The notes below the pieces were generated by a model. It was not told the origin of the DNA, did no database searches, and was given only the letters and a program-made list of their open reading frames with translations. A program made the position numbers and the translations under genes. Below, in pieces: positions 22,494-32,956 of a stretch of DNA of 64,000 bases (within the stretch, counting starts at the first letter, position 1; each line of letters opens with the position of its first letter). Location: NCBI GenBank assembly GCA_946480055.1, contig CAMLID010000014.1, forward strand, positions 4,825-68,824. Reading direction: 5' to 3'. The DNA is from an uncultured Lysobacter sp. GTDB lineage: Bacteria; Pseudomonadota; Gammaproteobacteria; Xanthomonadales; Xanthomonadaceae.

Positions 22494-23509
22494 TGGACGC
22501 GCTCGCCCGCGCCCTGGCCGATGCGCGCGACCTGTTCGCGTGGCCTTGGTGGCTGCTCGCGCTGCCCTTGCCGTGGCTGGCGCGTTGGCTGCTGCCAGCC
22601 GCGCGCGACGGTTCGGCGGCGCTGAAAGTACCGTTCGGCGAACGCTTGGATGCGGTCGCGGCCGTCGGCGGCCACGGCGTGCGCGGGCGCGGCCCGGTCT
22701 GGCTGATCTGGGCGGCGTGGATCCTGCTCTGCATCGCCGCCGCGCGGCCGCAACAACTCGGCGACGCGGTGCAGCCGCCCCAGGTCGGCCGTGATCTGAT
22801 GCTGGCGCTGGACCTCTCGGGCAGCATGCGCGAGCCGGACATGGAACTCGGCGGTCGCCCGGTGGATCGCTTGACCGCGGCCAAGGCGGTGCTCAACGAC
22901 TTCCTCGAACGCCGGGTCGGCGACCGCGTCGGTCTGCTGGTGTTCGGCCGTCGCGCCTATGCGCTGGCACCGCTGACCCTGGACCGCGCGACCGTGCGCG
23001 ATCAGCTCGCCGACAGCGTGGTCGGACTGGCCGGCCAGGAAACCGCGATCGGCGACGCGATCGCGCTGGCGGTGAAGCGCCTGCGCTCGCAGCCCGCCGA
23101 ACAGCGCGTGCTGATCCTGCTGACCGATGGCGTCAATACCGCCGGTGCGATCGAGCCCAAGAAAGCGGCCGAACTGGCCAGCGCCGATCACGTGCGCGTG
23201 CACACCATCGCCTTCGGCGGCGACGGCACGCTGTCGGTGCTCGGCATCAAGTTGCCGATACCGGGTGGCGGCGACGACATCGACGAGACCACTCTGCGCG
23301 CGGTGGCGAAGCAAACCGGTGGACGTTTCTTCCGCGCCCGCGACACCTCCGAACTGGCCGGCATCTACGCCGAGATCGACCGACTGGAACCGATCCAGCG
23401 CCCCGGCGAGACCGTGCGTCCGCGCATCGAGCGCTACGTCTGGCCGCTCGCGGCCGCGTTCGTGCTGGCGCTGTTGGCGTTCGCAGTGCAAGGGAGGCGA
23501 CGCGCATGA
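22490..23509 (+). CDS. batA: VWA-domain inner membrane protein BatA
   Basis: 339 residues. Membrane helices near residues 18-36 and 68-86, a VWA domain, and a final helix near 315-332. The metal-ion-dependent adhesion site is intact: DLSGS at 108-112, a Thr in the DRLTAAK region and LLTDG around 207-211. Bat (aerotolerance) proteins were named in Bacteroides; their exact biochemical role remains unsettled. Overlaps with both neighbours by four bases show tight coupling. The start may equally be the second ATG at 22493. Confidence 0.9.
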   Translation: MMDALARALADARDLFAWPWWLLALPLPWLARWLLPAARDGSAALKVPFGERLDAVAAVGGHGVRGRGPVWLIWAAWILLCIAAARPQQLGDAVQPPQVGRDLMLALDLSGSMREPDMELGGRPVDRLTAAKAVLNDFLERRVGDRVGLLVFGRRAYALAPLTLDRATVRDQLADSVVGLAGQETAIGDAIALAVKRLRSQPAEQRVLILLTDGVNTAGAIEPKKAAELASADHVRVHTIAFGGDGTLSVLGIKLPIPGGGDDIDETTLRAVAKQTGGRFFRARDTSELAGIYAEIDRLEPIQRPGETVRPRIERYVWPLAAAFVLALLAFAVQGRRRA

Positions 23510-25239
23510 GCGGCGATTGGATAAGCACGTTCTCGCAGTTGCACCTGCTGCGCCCGCACTGGCTGTGGGTGTTGCTGGCCTTGCCCTTGATCGCGCTGTG
23601 GTGGCGCGCGCGCCGGCGTCGCGCCAGCGCCTGGCGCGATGTCGTCGATCCGCACCTGCTGCCGCACCTGCTCGAAGCCGGGCAGGACAAGCGCACGCGT
23701 TACGGCGCCTGGTTGGCGATGCTCGCCGGCGTGCTCGCGGTGTTCGCGCTGGCCGGCCCGAGTTGGCGCCAGACCGAGCAGGCCTTGTGGCAGAGTCGGG
23801 CGCCGCTGGTGATCGCGCTCGATCTGTCCAGCGCAGTGCTCGCCACCGACCTGCCGCCTACGCGCCTGGCGCAGGCGCGGGCCAAGATCGCGACTCTGCT
23901 GCGCGAGCGCGACGGCGGTCAGGTCGGACTGGTGGCCTACGCCGGCGATGCGTTCACCGTCGCGCCGCTGACCGACGATGCGGCCAATGTCGCCTTGTTC
24001 TTGGACGCCCTCAATCCCGACGTGATGCCGGTCGACGGCCAGCGCGGCGATCGCGCCATCGTCTGGTCGACGCGGCTGCTGCGTCGCGCCGGTTTCGAAC
24101 GCGGCGACATCCTGTTGTTGACCGATCACAGCGATGCGCGCACGCGCGCCGCGGCGGCCGAAGCCGCGGCCGAAGGCTACCGTGTATCCGCGCTGGGCTT
24201 GGGCAGCACCACCGGGGCTCCGATCCGCCGCAGCGACGGCAGCATCGTCGGAGTCAAGCTCGAACCGGCCACCTTGCGCGATCTTGCCAGCACCGGCGGC
24301 GGTACCTACGCGGCCATGAGCGGCGGCGACGAAGATCTGCGTGCGCTGGGCGTGCTCGAGCCCAAGGCCACCGATGCCACCGCGGCCAAGGGCAGCAAGG
24401 GCCGCACCTGGCAGGACGAAGGCTATTGGCTGTTGCCGCCGCTGCTGCTGCTGGCGTTGTTCGCATTCCGTCGCCGCAGCGGCGCGCTCGCCGCGCTGCT
24501 GCTATGCGCCTGGCTGCCCTGGCAACCCGCGCAGGCGGCCGAACTATGGCGTCGTCCCGACCAGCTCACCCACGAGCGCATGCAGGACGCGACCCAGGCC
24601 TACCGTCGCGGCGACTACCCGCGCGCCGCGCAGCTGTACCGCAGCTCCGACAGCGCCGATGCGCACTACAACCTCGGCAACGCACTGGCCAAGGCCGGGC
24701 AGTACCCGCAGGCGATCGCCGCCTACGACCGCGCCCTGAGTTTGCAACCCGGCATGCCCGACGCGCTGGCCAACAAGCGCGCGGTCGAAGCGGCGATGAA
24801 GCGCAAGCCGCCGCCCAAGGACAAGTCGCAGCAGAACCAGTCGTCGCAGGGCGGGCAGGGCCAGCAGAACCAGCCGCAGAATCCGCAGCAGGGCCAGCAG
24901 AAACAGCAGAAGCCGGCCCAGGATCAGCCCAAGCCCGAGCGCGAGCGCGAGGAATCCGGTTCCAAGTCCGAACCCGATCCCGCCGCCGCGGCCAAGGCGC
25001 AGGAACAGGCCGATCGCGCCCAGCGCGAGCGCATGCAGCGCGCCCTGCAGCAACAGCCGCGCGCCGAGCAGCCGGCGCAGGCGCGCGCGCGCGGCAAGGA
25101 AACCGCGCAGCAGCGCGAAGTCCGGATAGCCAACGAAGCCTGGCTCAGGCGCGTGCCCGACGATCCGGGCGGTCTGCTGCGCGAGAAATTCCGTATCGAG
25201 CACGAACGCCGCCAGGTTCTGGGCGAGCAAGGAGAATGA
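23506..25239 (+). CDS. Fused VWA-TPR protein, BatB/BatC type
   Basis: 577 residues. Two N-terminal membrane helices (about 16-33 and 68-85), a VWA domain, a third helix (about 305-322) and, after a second hydrophobic stretch near 330-345, a TPR region (HYNLGNALAKAGQYPQAIAAYDRAL, about 385-410). The C-terminal part is a long Gln/Pro/Lys/Glu-rich disordered region. In other bacteria BatB and BatC are separate; here they are one polypeptide. The VWA metal site reads DLSSA (106-110), so the last Ser of DxSxS is Ala and metal binding may be weak. Four-base overlaps on both sides. Confidence 0.9.
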   Translation: MSGDWISTFSQLHLLRPHWLWVLLALPLIALWWRARRRRASAWRDVVDPHLLPHLLEAGQDKRTRYGAWLAMLAGVLAVFALAGPSWRQTEQALWQSRAPLVIALDLSSAVLATDLPPTRLAQARAKIATLLRERDGGQVGLVAYAGDAFTVAPLTDDAANVALFLDALNPDVMPVDGQRGDRAIVWSTRLLRRAGFERGDILLLTDHSDARTRAAAAEAAAEGYRVSALGLGSTTGAPIRRSDGSIVGVKLEPATLRDLASTGGGTYAAMSGGDEDLRALGVLEPKATDATAAKGSKGRTWQDEGYWLLPPLLLLALFAFRRRSGALAALLLCAWLPWQPAQAAELWRRPDQLTHERMQDATQAYRRGDYPRAAQLYRSSDSADAHYNLGNALAKAGQYPQAIAAYDRALSLQPGMPDALANKRAVEAAMKRKPPPKDKSQQNQSSQGGQGQQNQPQNPQQGQQKQQKPAQDQPKPEREREESGSKSEPDPAAAAKAQEQADRAQRERMQRALQQQPRAEQPAQARARGKETAQQREVRIANEAWLRRVPDDPGGLLREKFRIEHERRQVLGEQGE

Positions 25240-26951
25240 CCGCGATGCCGCGCATGCCGTCCGTCCACGCCCGCACCGGCGGTCTGTTCGTCTTGTGGCT
25301 GTTGCTGTGCGCCGCCAGTTTCGGCGCGCTCGCGCAGCCGCGCGCGTGGCTGGACCGCGACGCCGTCAATGCCGGCGAAACCGTGACCCTCAACATCGAG
25401 ACCACCTCGCTCAGCGGCGCCGGTCCCGACTACTCGCCGCTGGCCAAGGACTTCGAGGTCAGCAACAACACCAGCCGGCGTTCGTTCGAACGCAGCAACG
25501 GCCAGTTCGTCACCCGCTCGCTGTACGGCGTGGCCCTGCGCCCGCGCCGCGACGGACGCCTGACGGTGCCGTCGCTGAGCGTGGGCGGCGAACGCACCGC
25601 GGCGCTGACCCTGGTGGTCGCGCCGGTGGCCGCGCGCGCGCCGGCGCGCGCCGGCGACGATGTGTTCATCGAGAGCGAGGCCGACGCCACCGATCCCTAT
25701 GTGCAGCAGGCGGTGGGCTGGGTGGTGCGGCTGTATTCGGCGGTGCCGATCGTGGCCGGCCAGCTCGACCAGCCGGCGCCCGAAGGCGCCTCGTTCCAGC
25801 GCATCGGCGACGACGCCCAGTACACCCGCGAGTTGGCCGGACGCCGCTACAACGTGGTCGAGCGCCGCTACCTGCTGGTGCCTGAGCGCAGCGGCGTGGT
25901 GCAGGTGCCCGGCGCTCGCTTCGAAGGCCGCAGCGCACCCAATTTCTTCGAGGACATGTTCGGCGGCAACGGCGACACCCTGCGCATCGCGGCCACGCCG
26001 CGGCGCCTGCAGGTGCGCGCGATGCCGACCAACGCGCCGCAGCCCTGGCTGCCGCTACGCGATCTGCAGTTGCGCTACCAGTCCGCGCCGCAGGACCTGC
26101 GCGCGGGCAGCGCCGCGACCCTCACCGTCGAGGTCACCGCCGACGGCGCCACCGCGGCGCAGATTCCGGAACTGCAACTGCCGCCGATCGACGGCGTGCA
26201 GGTGTTCGCCGAGCCGGTCCAATCCGACGAAAACTTCGCCAACGGCCGGCCGCGGGTCAAGCTCACGCGCAAGTTCTCGCTGGTGCCTACGCGCACTGGT
26301 GAGGCGCGTCTGGATGGGCTGCGCCTGGGCTGGTGGGACGTGGGCTCGGGCACGGCGCGCAGCACTCAGCTGCCGGCGCTGAACTGGAAGATCGCCGCCG
26401 CCGACGGATCGACCCCGGCGCCGTTGCCGGCGCCCGCCGCGAACGACGGCAAGGCCGGCTCGAACGCTTCGCCGATCGCGGCGATCGCGCAGGATCCGGC
26501 CGCGCGCTGGTGGGCGCTGGCGGCGCTGGTGTTCGCGGCACTGTGGCTGGTGACCTTGGTCTGGGCGCTGCATCTGCGCGCGCATCCGGCGGCCGCCCGC
26601 GCCGGCGTAGCCTCGCAGCTGCCGGTTGCGGGCGAACCGCCTGCGGCGCCGCCATCGGGCCGTCGCGGCGCGCTCAGGCAGGTGCTGGACAGCGGCGACT
26701 TCGGCGAGGTCGCGGCCGCGCTGTGCGCCCTGGCGAACCCGCCCGCAGCGGATATCGACGAGGTCATCGCGCGCCTGGACGACCCAGTCCAGCGCGAGGC
26801 CCTGCAGGCGATGCAGCGTGCGCGCTGGGCCGGTGGCGATGGCCCGGCCGCGCGTGCGCAATTGCGCTCCGCGTTCGCGCAGGGGCCGCGCTGGCGCGCC
26901 GTCGCCGCTATAGCGGCATCGCCGCTGCCGCCGCTGTATCCGCCGGGCTAG
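25236..26951 (+). CDS. BatD-like membrane-anchored protein
   Basis: 571 residues from the ATG at 25236 (overlapping the previous stop, AAGGAG adjacent); the ATG at 25245 is nine bases in and better spaced from that site. Signal peptide ending near ALAQ, then several beta-sandwich repeats typical of BatD (oxygen tolerance) proteins, a membrane helix at about 430-450, and a cytoplasmic helical tail with a Pro-rich link. Last gene of the MoxR/Bat operon; a palindromic repeat pair follows 8 bases after the stop. Confidence 0.88.
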   Translation: MTAMPRMPSVHARTGGLFVLWLLLCAASFGALAQPRAWLDRDAVNAGETVTLNIETTSLSGAGPDYSPLAKDFEVSNNTSRRSFERSNGQFVTRSLYGVALRPRRDGRLTVPSLSVGGERTAALTLVVAPVAARAPARAGDDVFIESEADATDPYVQQAVGWVVRLYSAVPIVAGQLDQPAPEGASFQRIGDDAQYTRELAGRRYNVVERRYLLVPERSGVVQVPGARFEGRSAPNFFEDMFGGNGDTLRIAATPRRLQVRAMPTNAPQPWLPLRDLQLRYQSAPQDLRAGSAATLTVEVTADGATAAQIPELQLPPIDGVQVFAEPVQSDENFANGRPRVKLTRKFSLVPTRTGEARLDGLRLGWWDVGSGTARSTQLPALNWKIAAADGSTPAPLPAPAANDGKAGSNASPIAAIAQDPAARWWALAALVFAALWLVTLVWALHLRAHPAAARAGVASQLPVAGEPPAAPPSGRRGALRQVLDSGDFGEVAAALCALANPPAADIDEVIARLDDPVQREALQAMQRARWAGGDGPAARAQLRSAFAQGPRWRAVAAIAASPLPPLYPPG

Positions 26952-26958
26952 CCGGCTC

Positions 26959-27036
26959 TGGGGTGGGAGCGGCGTAAGCCGCGGCCCGTGTGCCCATCGG
27001 AGGCGCGCGGTCGCGGCTTACGCCGCTCCTACCCCA
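26959..27036. repeat. REP pair (BIME-like)
   Basis: A forward unit GGGAGCGGCGTAAGCCGCGG (from 26965) faces an inverted unit (TCGCGGCTTACGCCGCTCC at 27011-27029) about 27 bases on, so the transcript can fold into one long stem. It occupies the 3' end of the Bat operon and may protect or end the transcript. Confidence 0.8.
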
Positions 27037-27163
27037 AAGCACGGCTGCTGCGGGGTGTTGGCGTGCTTACGGCGGCGATCCCTTTCGTTCAGTCTGGGGC
27101 GCAGGGCAAGCCGGATCGGGCAGGTTTGCTAAGCTCCGCGGGTTCAAGTCGGGGAGTACGCAG

Positions 27164-28483
27164 ATGACCGAAGCGATGACCGGGGCCGGCGGCGCCAAGC
27201 CCAAGAAGCTGCCGCTGCACTGGAAGATGGCGATCGGTTTCGCGACCGGCCTGGTGCTCGGCCTGCTCGTGCACTACGTCATCGGCGGCGACGCCGGCTG
27301 GGTCAAGACCCTCACGACCTACGTCACCCAGCCGCTGGCGACGATCTTCCTGCGCCTGATCTTCATGCTGGTGATCCCGCTGCTGTTCTCGGCGCTGGTG
27401 ATGGGCGTGTCGGAGATGGGCGATGTGCGCGCCTTCGGCCGCATCGGCTGGCGCACGCTCGCCTTCACGGTGCTGATGTCGGCGATCGCGGTCGCGATCG
27501 GCCTGCTGCTGGTGAACTGGGTCCAGCCCGGTGCCGGCGTCGATCCGGCATTGGCGCAGCAATTGCTGGCCGAGAACGCCGAGCGCGCCAAGGCCATCGT
27601 CAGCGACGTCGGCAGCCAGCCCAAGGGCATGGACATGCTGCTGGCGATCGTGCCCGACAACGTGGTCAAGGCCGCGGCCGAGAACACCATCCTGGCGGTG
27701 ATGTTCTTCGCGCTGATGGTCGGTATCGGCATGGTGCTGACCCGCTCGGAAGCGGTGGACACGCTCAAGCGCGGCATCCAGGGCCTGTTCGAAGTGTCGA
27801 TGACCCTGATCGGCCTGGTCATCCGCATGGCGCCGTACGCGGTGTTCTGCCTGATGTTCAACATGACCGTGGTGTTCGGCGCCGACTTGCTGGCCAAGCT
27901 CGCCAGCTACGTCGTGGTGGTGGTGCTGGCGCTGGCGCTGCACCTGTTCGTGACCTATTCGCTGGCGCTGCGTTTCCTCGGCGGCTGGTCGCCGCTGAAG
28001 TTCTTCCGCGGCGCGCAGGAGCTGATGCTGCTGGCGTTCTCGACCGCCTCCAGCAACGCCAGCCTGCCCACCGCGCTGCGCGTGGCCGACGAGATCGGCC
28101 TGCCGCGGCGGGTGTCGCGCTTCGTGCTGACCGTGGGCGCGACCGCCAACCAGAACGGCACCGCGCTGTTCGAGGGCGTGACGGTGATCTTCCTGGCGCA
28201 GTTCTTCGGCGTCGAGCTGAGCCTGGCGCAGCAGGTCACGGTGATGTTCGTCTGCATCCTCGGCGGCATCGGTACCGCCGGCGTGCCCTCGGGCTCGCTG
28301 CCGGTGATCGCGCTGATCTGCGGCATGGTCGGGGTGCCGCCGGAAGGCATCGGCCTGATCCTGGGCGTGAACCACTTCCTGGACATGTGCCGGACCACGC
28401 TCAACGTCACCGGCGACCTGGCCGTGGCCGCGGTGGTCTCGCGCGGCGAGAGCGACCCGCCCAGCGAGCGTCTGGCCGACTGA
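27164..28483 (+). CDS. Dicarboxylate/amino acid:cation symporter
   Basis: 439 residues from the ATG at 27164 with GGGGAG upstream; a longer frame from 26990 would run through the repeat and is unlikely. An inner-membrane glutamate/C4-dicarboxylate transporter of the DAACS fold: eight membrane helices with two re-entrant hairpins. Signatures are [14 protein letters not shown] (hairpin 1) and [14 protein letters not shown] (the NMDGT-like site, here NQNGT), plus [14 protein letters not shown] (hairpin 2) and the final [12 protein letters not shown] with the substrate-binding Arg. The substrate could be glutamate, aspartate or dicarboxylates; the sequence alone does not settle this. A clean terminator follows. 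Confidence 0.93.
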   Translation: MTEAMTGAGGAKPKKLPLHWKMAIGFATGLVLGLLVHYVIGGDAGWVKTLTTYVTQPLATIFLRLIFMLVIPLLFSALVMGVSEMGDVRAFGRIGWRTLAFTVLMSAIAVAIGLLLVNWVQPGAGVDPALAQQLLAENAERAKAIVSDVGSQPKGMDMLLAIVPDNVVKAAAENTILAVMFFALMVGIGMVLTRSEAVDTLKRGIQGLFEVSMTLIGLVIRMAPYAVFCLMFNMTVVFGADLLAKLASYVVVVVLALALHLFVTYSLALRFLGGWSPLKFFRGAQELMLLAFSTASSNASLPTALRVADEIGLPRRVSRFVLTVGATANQNGTALFEGVTVIFLAQFFGVELSLAQQVTVMFVCILGGIGTAGVPSGSLPVIALICGMVGVPPEGIGLILGVNHFLDMCRTTLNVTGDLAVAAVVSRGESDPPSERLAD

Positions 28484-28536
28484 GCCCGGTTGCCGAGCCC
28501 GGCCCGCGGCGCCTGCGCGGCGCCCCGGCACGATCC

Positions 28537-28565
28537 GCAAAGCCCGCTACGGCGGGCTTTGCCGT
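28537..28565 (+). terminator. Terminator of the symporter gene
   Basis: GCAAAGCCCGC (28537-28547) pairs perfectly with GCGGGCTTTGC (28552-28562) around TACG, then CGTTT. Confidence 0.75.
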
Positions 28566-28695
28566 TTCCGGGCACCGGACCTGCCGATCCGGCGCGACAG
28601 CGCGGCGCGCGGATGGGACAATGGCGGGTCCGCCCGGCTGGTCCAGCCGCTCGCGCGGCCGCCTCCCGCCTCCAGAAGACCCCGTGCCCGACGCC

Positions 28696-30693
28696 ATGAC
28701 GACGCCCAGCCGCCGCGACCTCGCCAACGCCATCCGATTCCTCGCCATCGACGCGGTGCAGGCCGCCAACTCCGGTCATCCGGGCATGCCGATGGGCATG
28801 GCCGACATCGCCGAAGTGCTCTGGAACGATTACCTCAACCACAATCCGAACAATCCGAAGTGGTTCAACCGCGACCGCTTCATCCTCTCCAACGGCCACG
28901 GTTCGATGCTGCAGTACGCGCTGCTGCATCTGACCGGCTACGACCTGTCGATCGAGGACCTCAAGCACTTCCGCCAGCTCGAGTCCAAGACCCCGGGCCA
29001 CCCCGAGAACTTCATGACCCCGGGCGTGGAAACCACCACCGGTCCGCTCGGGCAGGGCTTCGCCAACGCGGTCGGCATGGCCCTGGCCGAGAAGCTGCTC
29101 GCGCAACGCTTCAACCGTCCCGAGCTGGCCGTGGTCGATCACCGCACCTGGGTGTTCATGGGCGACGGCTGCCTGATGGAAGGCATCTCGCACGAGGCCG
29201 CGTCGCTGGCCGGCACCTGGGGCCTGCACAAGCTGGTCGCGTTCTGGGACGACAACAAGATCTCGATCGACGGCAACACCGACGGCTGGTTCACCGACGA
29301 CACCCCGGCCCGCTTCGAGGCCTACGGCTGGCGCGTGATCCGCAACGTCGACGGCCACGATCCGGTCGAGATCAAGACCGCCATCGACACCGCGATGGCC
29401 AAGTCCGACAAGCCGACCCTGATCTGCTGCCGCACCACCATCGGCTTCGGCTCGCCGGCCAAGGCCGGCAAGGAATCCTCGCACGGCGCGCCGCTGGGCA
29501 AGGACGAAGTCGTCGCCACCCGCGAAGCGCTGCATTGGCCGCATCCGGCGTTCGAGATTCCGGAACCGATCTACGACGGCTGGCGTTCGCGCAGCACCGG
29601 TATGGTGCGCGAGGACCAGTGGAACCGTCTGTTCGACGCCTATGCCGCGCAGTACCCGGCCGAAGCCGCCGAACTGACCCGCCGCTCGCACGCCGATCTG
29701 CCGGAAACCTTCGCCGCCGACGCCGATGCCTACATCGCCAAGCTGCAGGCCGACGGCCAGACCATCGCCTCGCGCAAGGCCTCGCAGATGGCGATCGAGA
29801 CCTTCGCGCCGCTGCTGCCGGAACTGGTCGGCGGCTCGGCCGACCTCGCGCATTCCAACCTGACCCTGTGGAAGGGCAGCAAGTCGGTCGCCAGCGACGA
29901 TCCGAACGCCAACTACATCTATTTCGGCGTGCGCGAATTCGCCATGACCGCGATCAGCAACGGCCTGAGCCTGCACGGCGGCTTCGTTCCCTACGACGCC
30001 ACCTTCCTGGTGTTCAGCGACTACGCGCGCAACGCCGTGCGCATGAGCGCGCTGATGGGCGCGCACGCGATCCATGTCTACACCCACGATTCGATCGGCC
30101 TGGGCGAGGACGGCCCGACCCACCAGCCGATCGAGCACCTGGCCAGCCTGCGCTACATCCCGCACAACGACGTCTGGCGTCCCTGCGACGCGGTCGAGTC
30201 GGCGGTGTCCTGGCGCGCTGCGATCGAACGCAAGGACGGCCCCAGCTGCCTGATCTTCTCGCGTCAGAACCTGGCCCATCAGCCGCGCAGCGACGAGCAG
30301 CTCAAGCAGATCGGCCGCGGCGGCTACGTGCTGCGCGACAGCGACGGCACCCCGGAGCTGATCTTCATCGCCACCGGCTCCGAAGTCGGCCTGGCCGCCC
30401 AGGCCGCCGACGCGCTCGCCGCCGAAGGCGTGAAGGTGCGCGTGGTGTCGATGCCGTCCAGCGACGTGTTCGACCGCCAGGGCGCGGACTACCGCGAATC
30501 GGTGCTGCCCAACGCGGTGCGCAAGCGCGTCGCGATCGAAGCCGGCGTCAGCGATTTCTGGCGCAAGTACGTCGGCCTGGACGGCGCCGTGATCGGCATC
30601 GACGGCTTCGGCGCCTCGGCTCCGGCCGAAGCCCTGTTCCCGCACTTCGGCTTCACGGTCGAGCGCGTGGTCGCGGCGGCGAAGGCGCTCTGA
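28696..30693 (+). CDS. tkt: Transketolase
   Basis: 665 residues from the ATG at 28696; a GTG four codons upstream is an alternative. A thiamine diphosphate enzyme that moves two-carbon units between sugar phosphates in the non-oxidative pentose phosphate pathway. Visible residues are His28 in SGHPG, the ThDP motif [18 protein letters not shown] (starting about residue 156) ending with DNKIS, and the C-terminal [17 protein letters not shown]. The length is the standard one for bacterial transketolase. It is preceded by the symporter terminator and followed after 49 bases by a TPR-PAS gene; no regulatory signal was recognised. Confidence 0.97.
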   Translation: MTTPSRRDLANAIRFLAIDAVQAANSGHPGMPMGMADIAEVLWNDYLNHNPNNPKWFNRDRFILSNGHGSMLQYALLHLTGYDLSIEDLKHFRQLESKTPGHPENFMTPGVETTTGPLGQGFANAVGMALAEKLLAQRFNRPELAVVDHRTWVFMGDGCLMEGISHEAASLAGTWGLHKLVAFWDDNKISIDGNTDGWFTDDTPARFEAYGWRVIRNVDGHDPVEIKTAIDTAMAKSDKPTLICCRTTIGFGSPAKAGKESSHGAPLGKDEVVATREALHWPHPAFEIPEPIYDGWRSRSTGMVREDQWNRLFDAYAAQYPAEAAELTRRSHADLPETFAADADAYIAKLQADGQTIASRKASQMAIETFAPLLPELVGGSADLAHSNLTLWKGSKSVASDDPNANYIYFGVREFAMTAISNGLSLHGGFVPYDATFLVFSDYARNAVRMSALMGAHAIHVYTHDSIGLGEDGPTHQPIEHLASLRYIPHNDVWRPCDAVESAVSWRAAIERKDGPSCLIFSRQNLAHQPRSDEQLKQIGRGGYVLRDSDGTPELIFIATGSEVGLAAQAADALAAEGVKVRVVSMPSSDVFDRQGADYRESVLPNAVRKRVAIEAGVSDFWRKYVGLDGAVIGIDGFGASAPAEALFPHFGFTVERVVAAAKAL

Positions 30694-30742
30694 GTCCAGG
30701 GACGCCCGCGATGATCGGGGCCGCAACGCCGGAGCGCGACGG

Positions 30743-32947
30743 TTGATCGCGGGTCCGGCGCGGGAGCAGGCATCACCGCCGCAAATTTTGCGGCGCAATG
30801 CCGTCCCGCTCTGGGCGCAGCTGTTAGGAGCAATGCTGTTCGGAGCGACGCTGTTCTGCATCGCGACCAGCAGCGCGCTGGCGGCCGCACCGCCGACGCG
30901 CTGCGACGCCAGCCCGACACCGCGACCGCTGCCGGATCCGGCGAGTTGTCCGCGCCGGGTCGGTCTGGCCAAGGGCGCCGACCTGTCGACGGTCGCGCGC
31001 ACCGGTGAAGCCCTGCTCGCGCAGGCGCGTAACGAAATCGGCAGTGGCCGCTTCGAGCAGGCCGAACAGGCGTTGGATTGCGTCGAGGCCACGATCGGTC
31101 GCGATCCCGACTGGGAGTTGGGTTACGAACTGGTGCGCCAGCGCGGCGTGCTCGCCTACCGTCGCGAACTGATTCCCGAGGCGCTGGGTCGCTTCGAATG
31201 CGCGCTCAAGCTGTCGACTGCGCACGACGACCGCGACGCGATCGCGCGCGACCTGAGGAACGTCGGCAGCGCGCTGCGCCGGCTCGGCGATTTCCGCGGC
31301 GCCTTGCGCACGCTGACCGCGAGCCTGCAGATGCAGCGCGCCCGGGGCGAGGTCGGCGGCGCGGTGTTCAACAACATCGCCGACGTCTACCGCGAACTCG
31401 ACGACCCCGACGAGGCCACCCGCCATTACCGCGAAGCGCTGGCAGCGTTCCGCGCCCAGGGCAACCGCGTCGAAGCCGGACACGTGCTGGAAAGCCTGAG
31501 CGAGTTGAGCCTGGACCGCGGCGACGCCGCGCAGGCCCAGCAGTGGCTGCAGGAGGCGTTGCAGACCTATCGCCAGGCCGGCAATCGCGCTTATGAGTTG
31601 CGCGTGTATGCGGGCCTGATGCGCGCCGCCTTGGCGCGCGCGGACGTCGCGCAGGCACGGCAGTGGCGCCTGGCCGCGTTCGCGATCGCGGCCGAACATC
31701 GTCTGGCCCTGCCGGCGTCGCTGCAATTGCAGATCGCGCGCAGCGAGCGCTTGGAAGGCCGCGCAGCCGCAGCGGCGGCACGCCTGCACGAGGCGATCGC
31801 GGCGCTGCCCGAAGGCGCCGTGGAACGCATCGCGCTGCTGCAGGAACTGTCGCTGGCCGAGGAGGCCGCGGGCGACCGCAGCGCGGCCATCGCCACCCTG
31901 CGCCGTAGCCACGATGAGGAACGCGTGCTCAGCCGCGCCCAGCAGGACCGGCAACTGGGCTGGCTGCGCGCGCGCTTCGAAACCGCCGAGCGCGACCGCA
32001 CCATCGCCGCGCTGGAGGCCGAGAACCGTCTGCGCCGGGTCGAACTGCGCCAGCGCACCTTGCTGCTGTGGCTGACGCTGGCCGCGACGCTGGCCGCGGC
32101 CTTGGCGCTGGGCTTGCTGCTGATGCGCCGGCGTCAGCGCGCGCGTCTGCTCGAAGCCGAGCGCCAGGTGCGCCAGGAAGAAGCGCTGGCGCGCTACCGT
32201 CACGCCGCCGATGCCCTGGCCGAAGACCGCAGCCTGCTCCAGGCCCTGCTCGACAGCCGTCAGGACGCGGTCTGCCTGGTCGATGCCGAAGGCCAGGTGC
32301 TGGCCGCCAATCGCGCCGCTTGCGGCCTGCTCGACGCGGCCGCGCCGTCGCCGGTGGGGCAGGCGCTGGGCGACTACGTCGGCGAGGCCGATCGCGAGTT
32401 GTTGGCCGCGGCCTTGGAGCGGATGGAGGATGCGAGCGCGCAGACCTTCGAATTCGCACGTCGCGACGGCGCCGTGCGCCTGCAGGCCCAGCTCACACCT
32501 TGGGAGCGCGGCGACGGCCTGATCGTGCTCGGACTACGCGAGGCGTCCGCGGCCGCCGCGCCGATGGCGACGCTCGCGGACGGGGCCGCGATCGACGGCG
32601 ATCCCGCCCGCGACGAGCGCATGCGCGAAGACTTCCGGCGCACCCTGGTGGAACTGATGCTGGCGGTGGTCGACACCTGGGAGCGCAGCACCGGCAGCAG
32701 CCGGCTGGAACTGGCCGAACGCAGCCGCATCTGGCGCGTCACTATCGACGAAGGCCGCTTGCGCGTGCGTGCGATGGAGCGCTATCTGGTCTTGTCCAAG
32801 CTGCCGCGGCAGCCGCGCTGGCGCGACGTGCTGCGTTCGGCCTACTACGTGCTCGGACATTGCACGATGGCGCCGCAGGAGCGCGAGGAACTGCAGCGCC
32901 GGGTCGACGCGGCGCTGGCCTACACCCGCCGCCGCGCCCTGGTGTGA
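30743..32947 (+). CDS. TPR-PAS membrane protein with unassigned C-terminal domain
   Basis: Up to 734 residues from a TTG at 30743; other starts are a TTG at 30788 (giving a clean signal peptide RRNAVPLWAQLLGAM) and an ATG at 30833 two bases after AGGAG. The signal peptide ends near residue 48. Periplasmic TPR repeats (about 85-400) lead into a coiled coil, one membrane helix (about 437-460), a cytoplasmic PAS-like domain (about 496-600) and a roughly 110-residue C-terminal domain (SRIWRVTIDEGRLRVRAMERYLVLSKLPRQ, then RWRDVLRSAYYVL). There is no kinase, GGDEF, EAL or known output motif. The layout is that of a sensor whose output domain is not one I recognise. Confidence 0.7.
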   Translation: MIAGPAREQASPPQILRRNAVPLWAQLLGAMLFGATLFCIATSSALAAAPPTRCDASPTPRPLPDPASCPRRVGLAKGADLSTVARTGEALLAQARNEIGSGRFEQAEQALDCVEATIGRDPDWELGYELVRQRGVLAYRRELIPEALGRFECALKLSTAHDDRDAIARDLRNVGSALRRLGDFRGALRTLTASLQMQRARGEVGGAVFNNIADVYRELDDPDEATRHYREALAAFRAQGNRVEAGHVLESLSELSLDRGDAAQAQQWLQEALQTYRQAGNRAYELRVYAGLMRAALARADVAQARQWRLAAFAIAAEHRLALPASLQLQIARSERLEGRAAAAAARLHEAIAALPEGAVERIALLQELSLAEEAAGDRSAAIATLRRSHDEERVLSRAQQDRQLGWLRARFETAERDRTIAALEAENRLRRVELRQRTLLLWLTLAATLAAALALGLLLMRRRQRARLLEAERQVRQEEALARYRHAADALAEDRSLLQALLDSRQDAVCLVDAEGQVLAANRAACGLLDAAAPSPVGQALGDYVGEADRELLAAALERMEDASAQTFEFARRDGAVRLQAQLTPWERGDGLIVLGLREASAAAAPMATLADGAAIDGDPARDERMREDFRRTLVELMLAVVDTWERSTGSSRLELAERSRIWRVTIDEGRLRVRAMERYLVLSKLPRQPRWRDVLRSAYYVLGHCTMAPQEREELQRRVDAALAYTRRRALV

Positions 32948-32956
32948 ACGCCGCGC

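Noticed and set aside
27955..31092. 1045-residue minus-strand frame over the symporter and transketolase
   Set aside because: Spans two well-supported genes and their terminator in antisense; composition typical of GC shadow.
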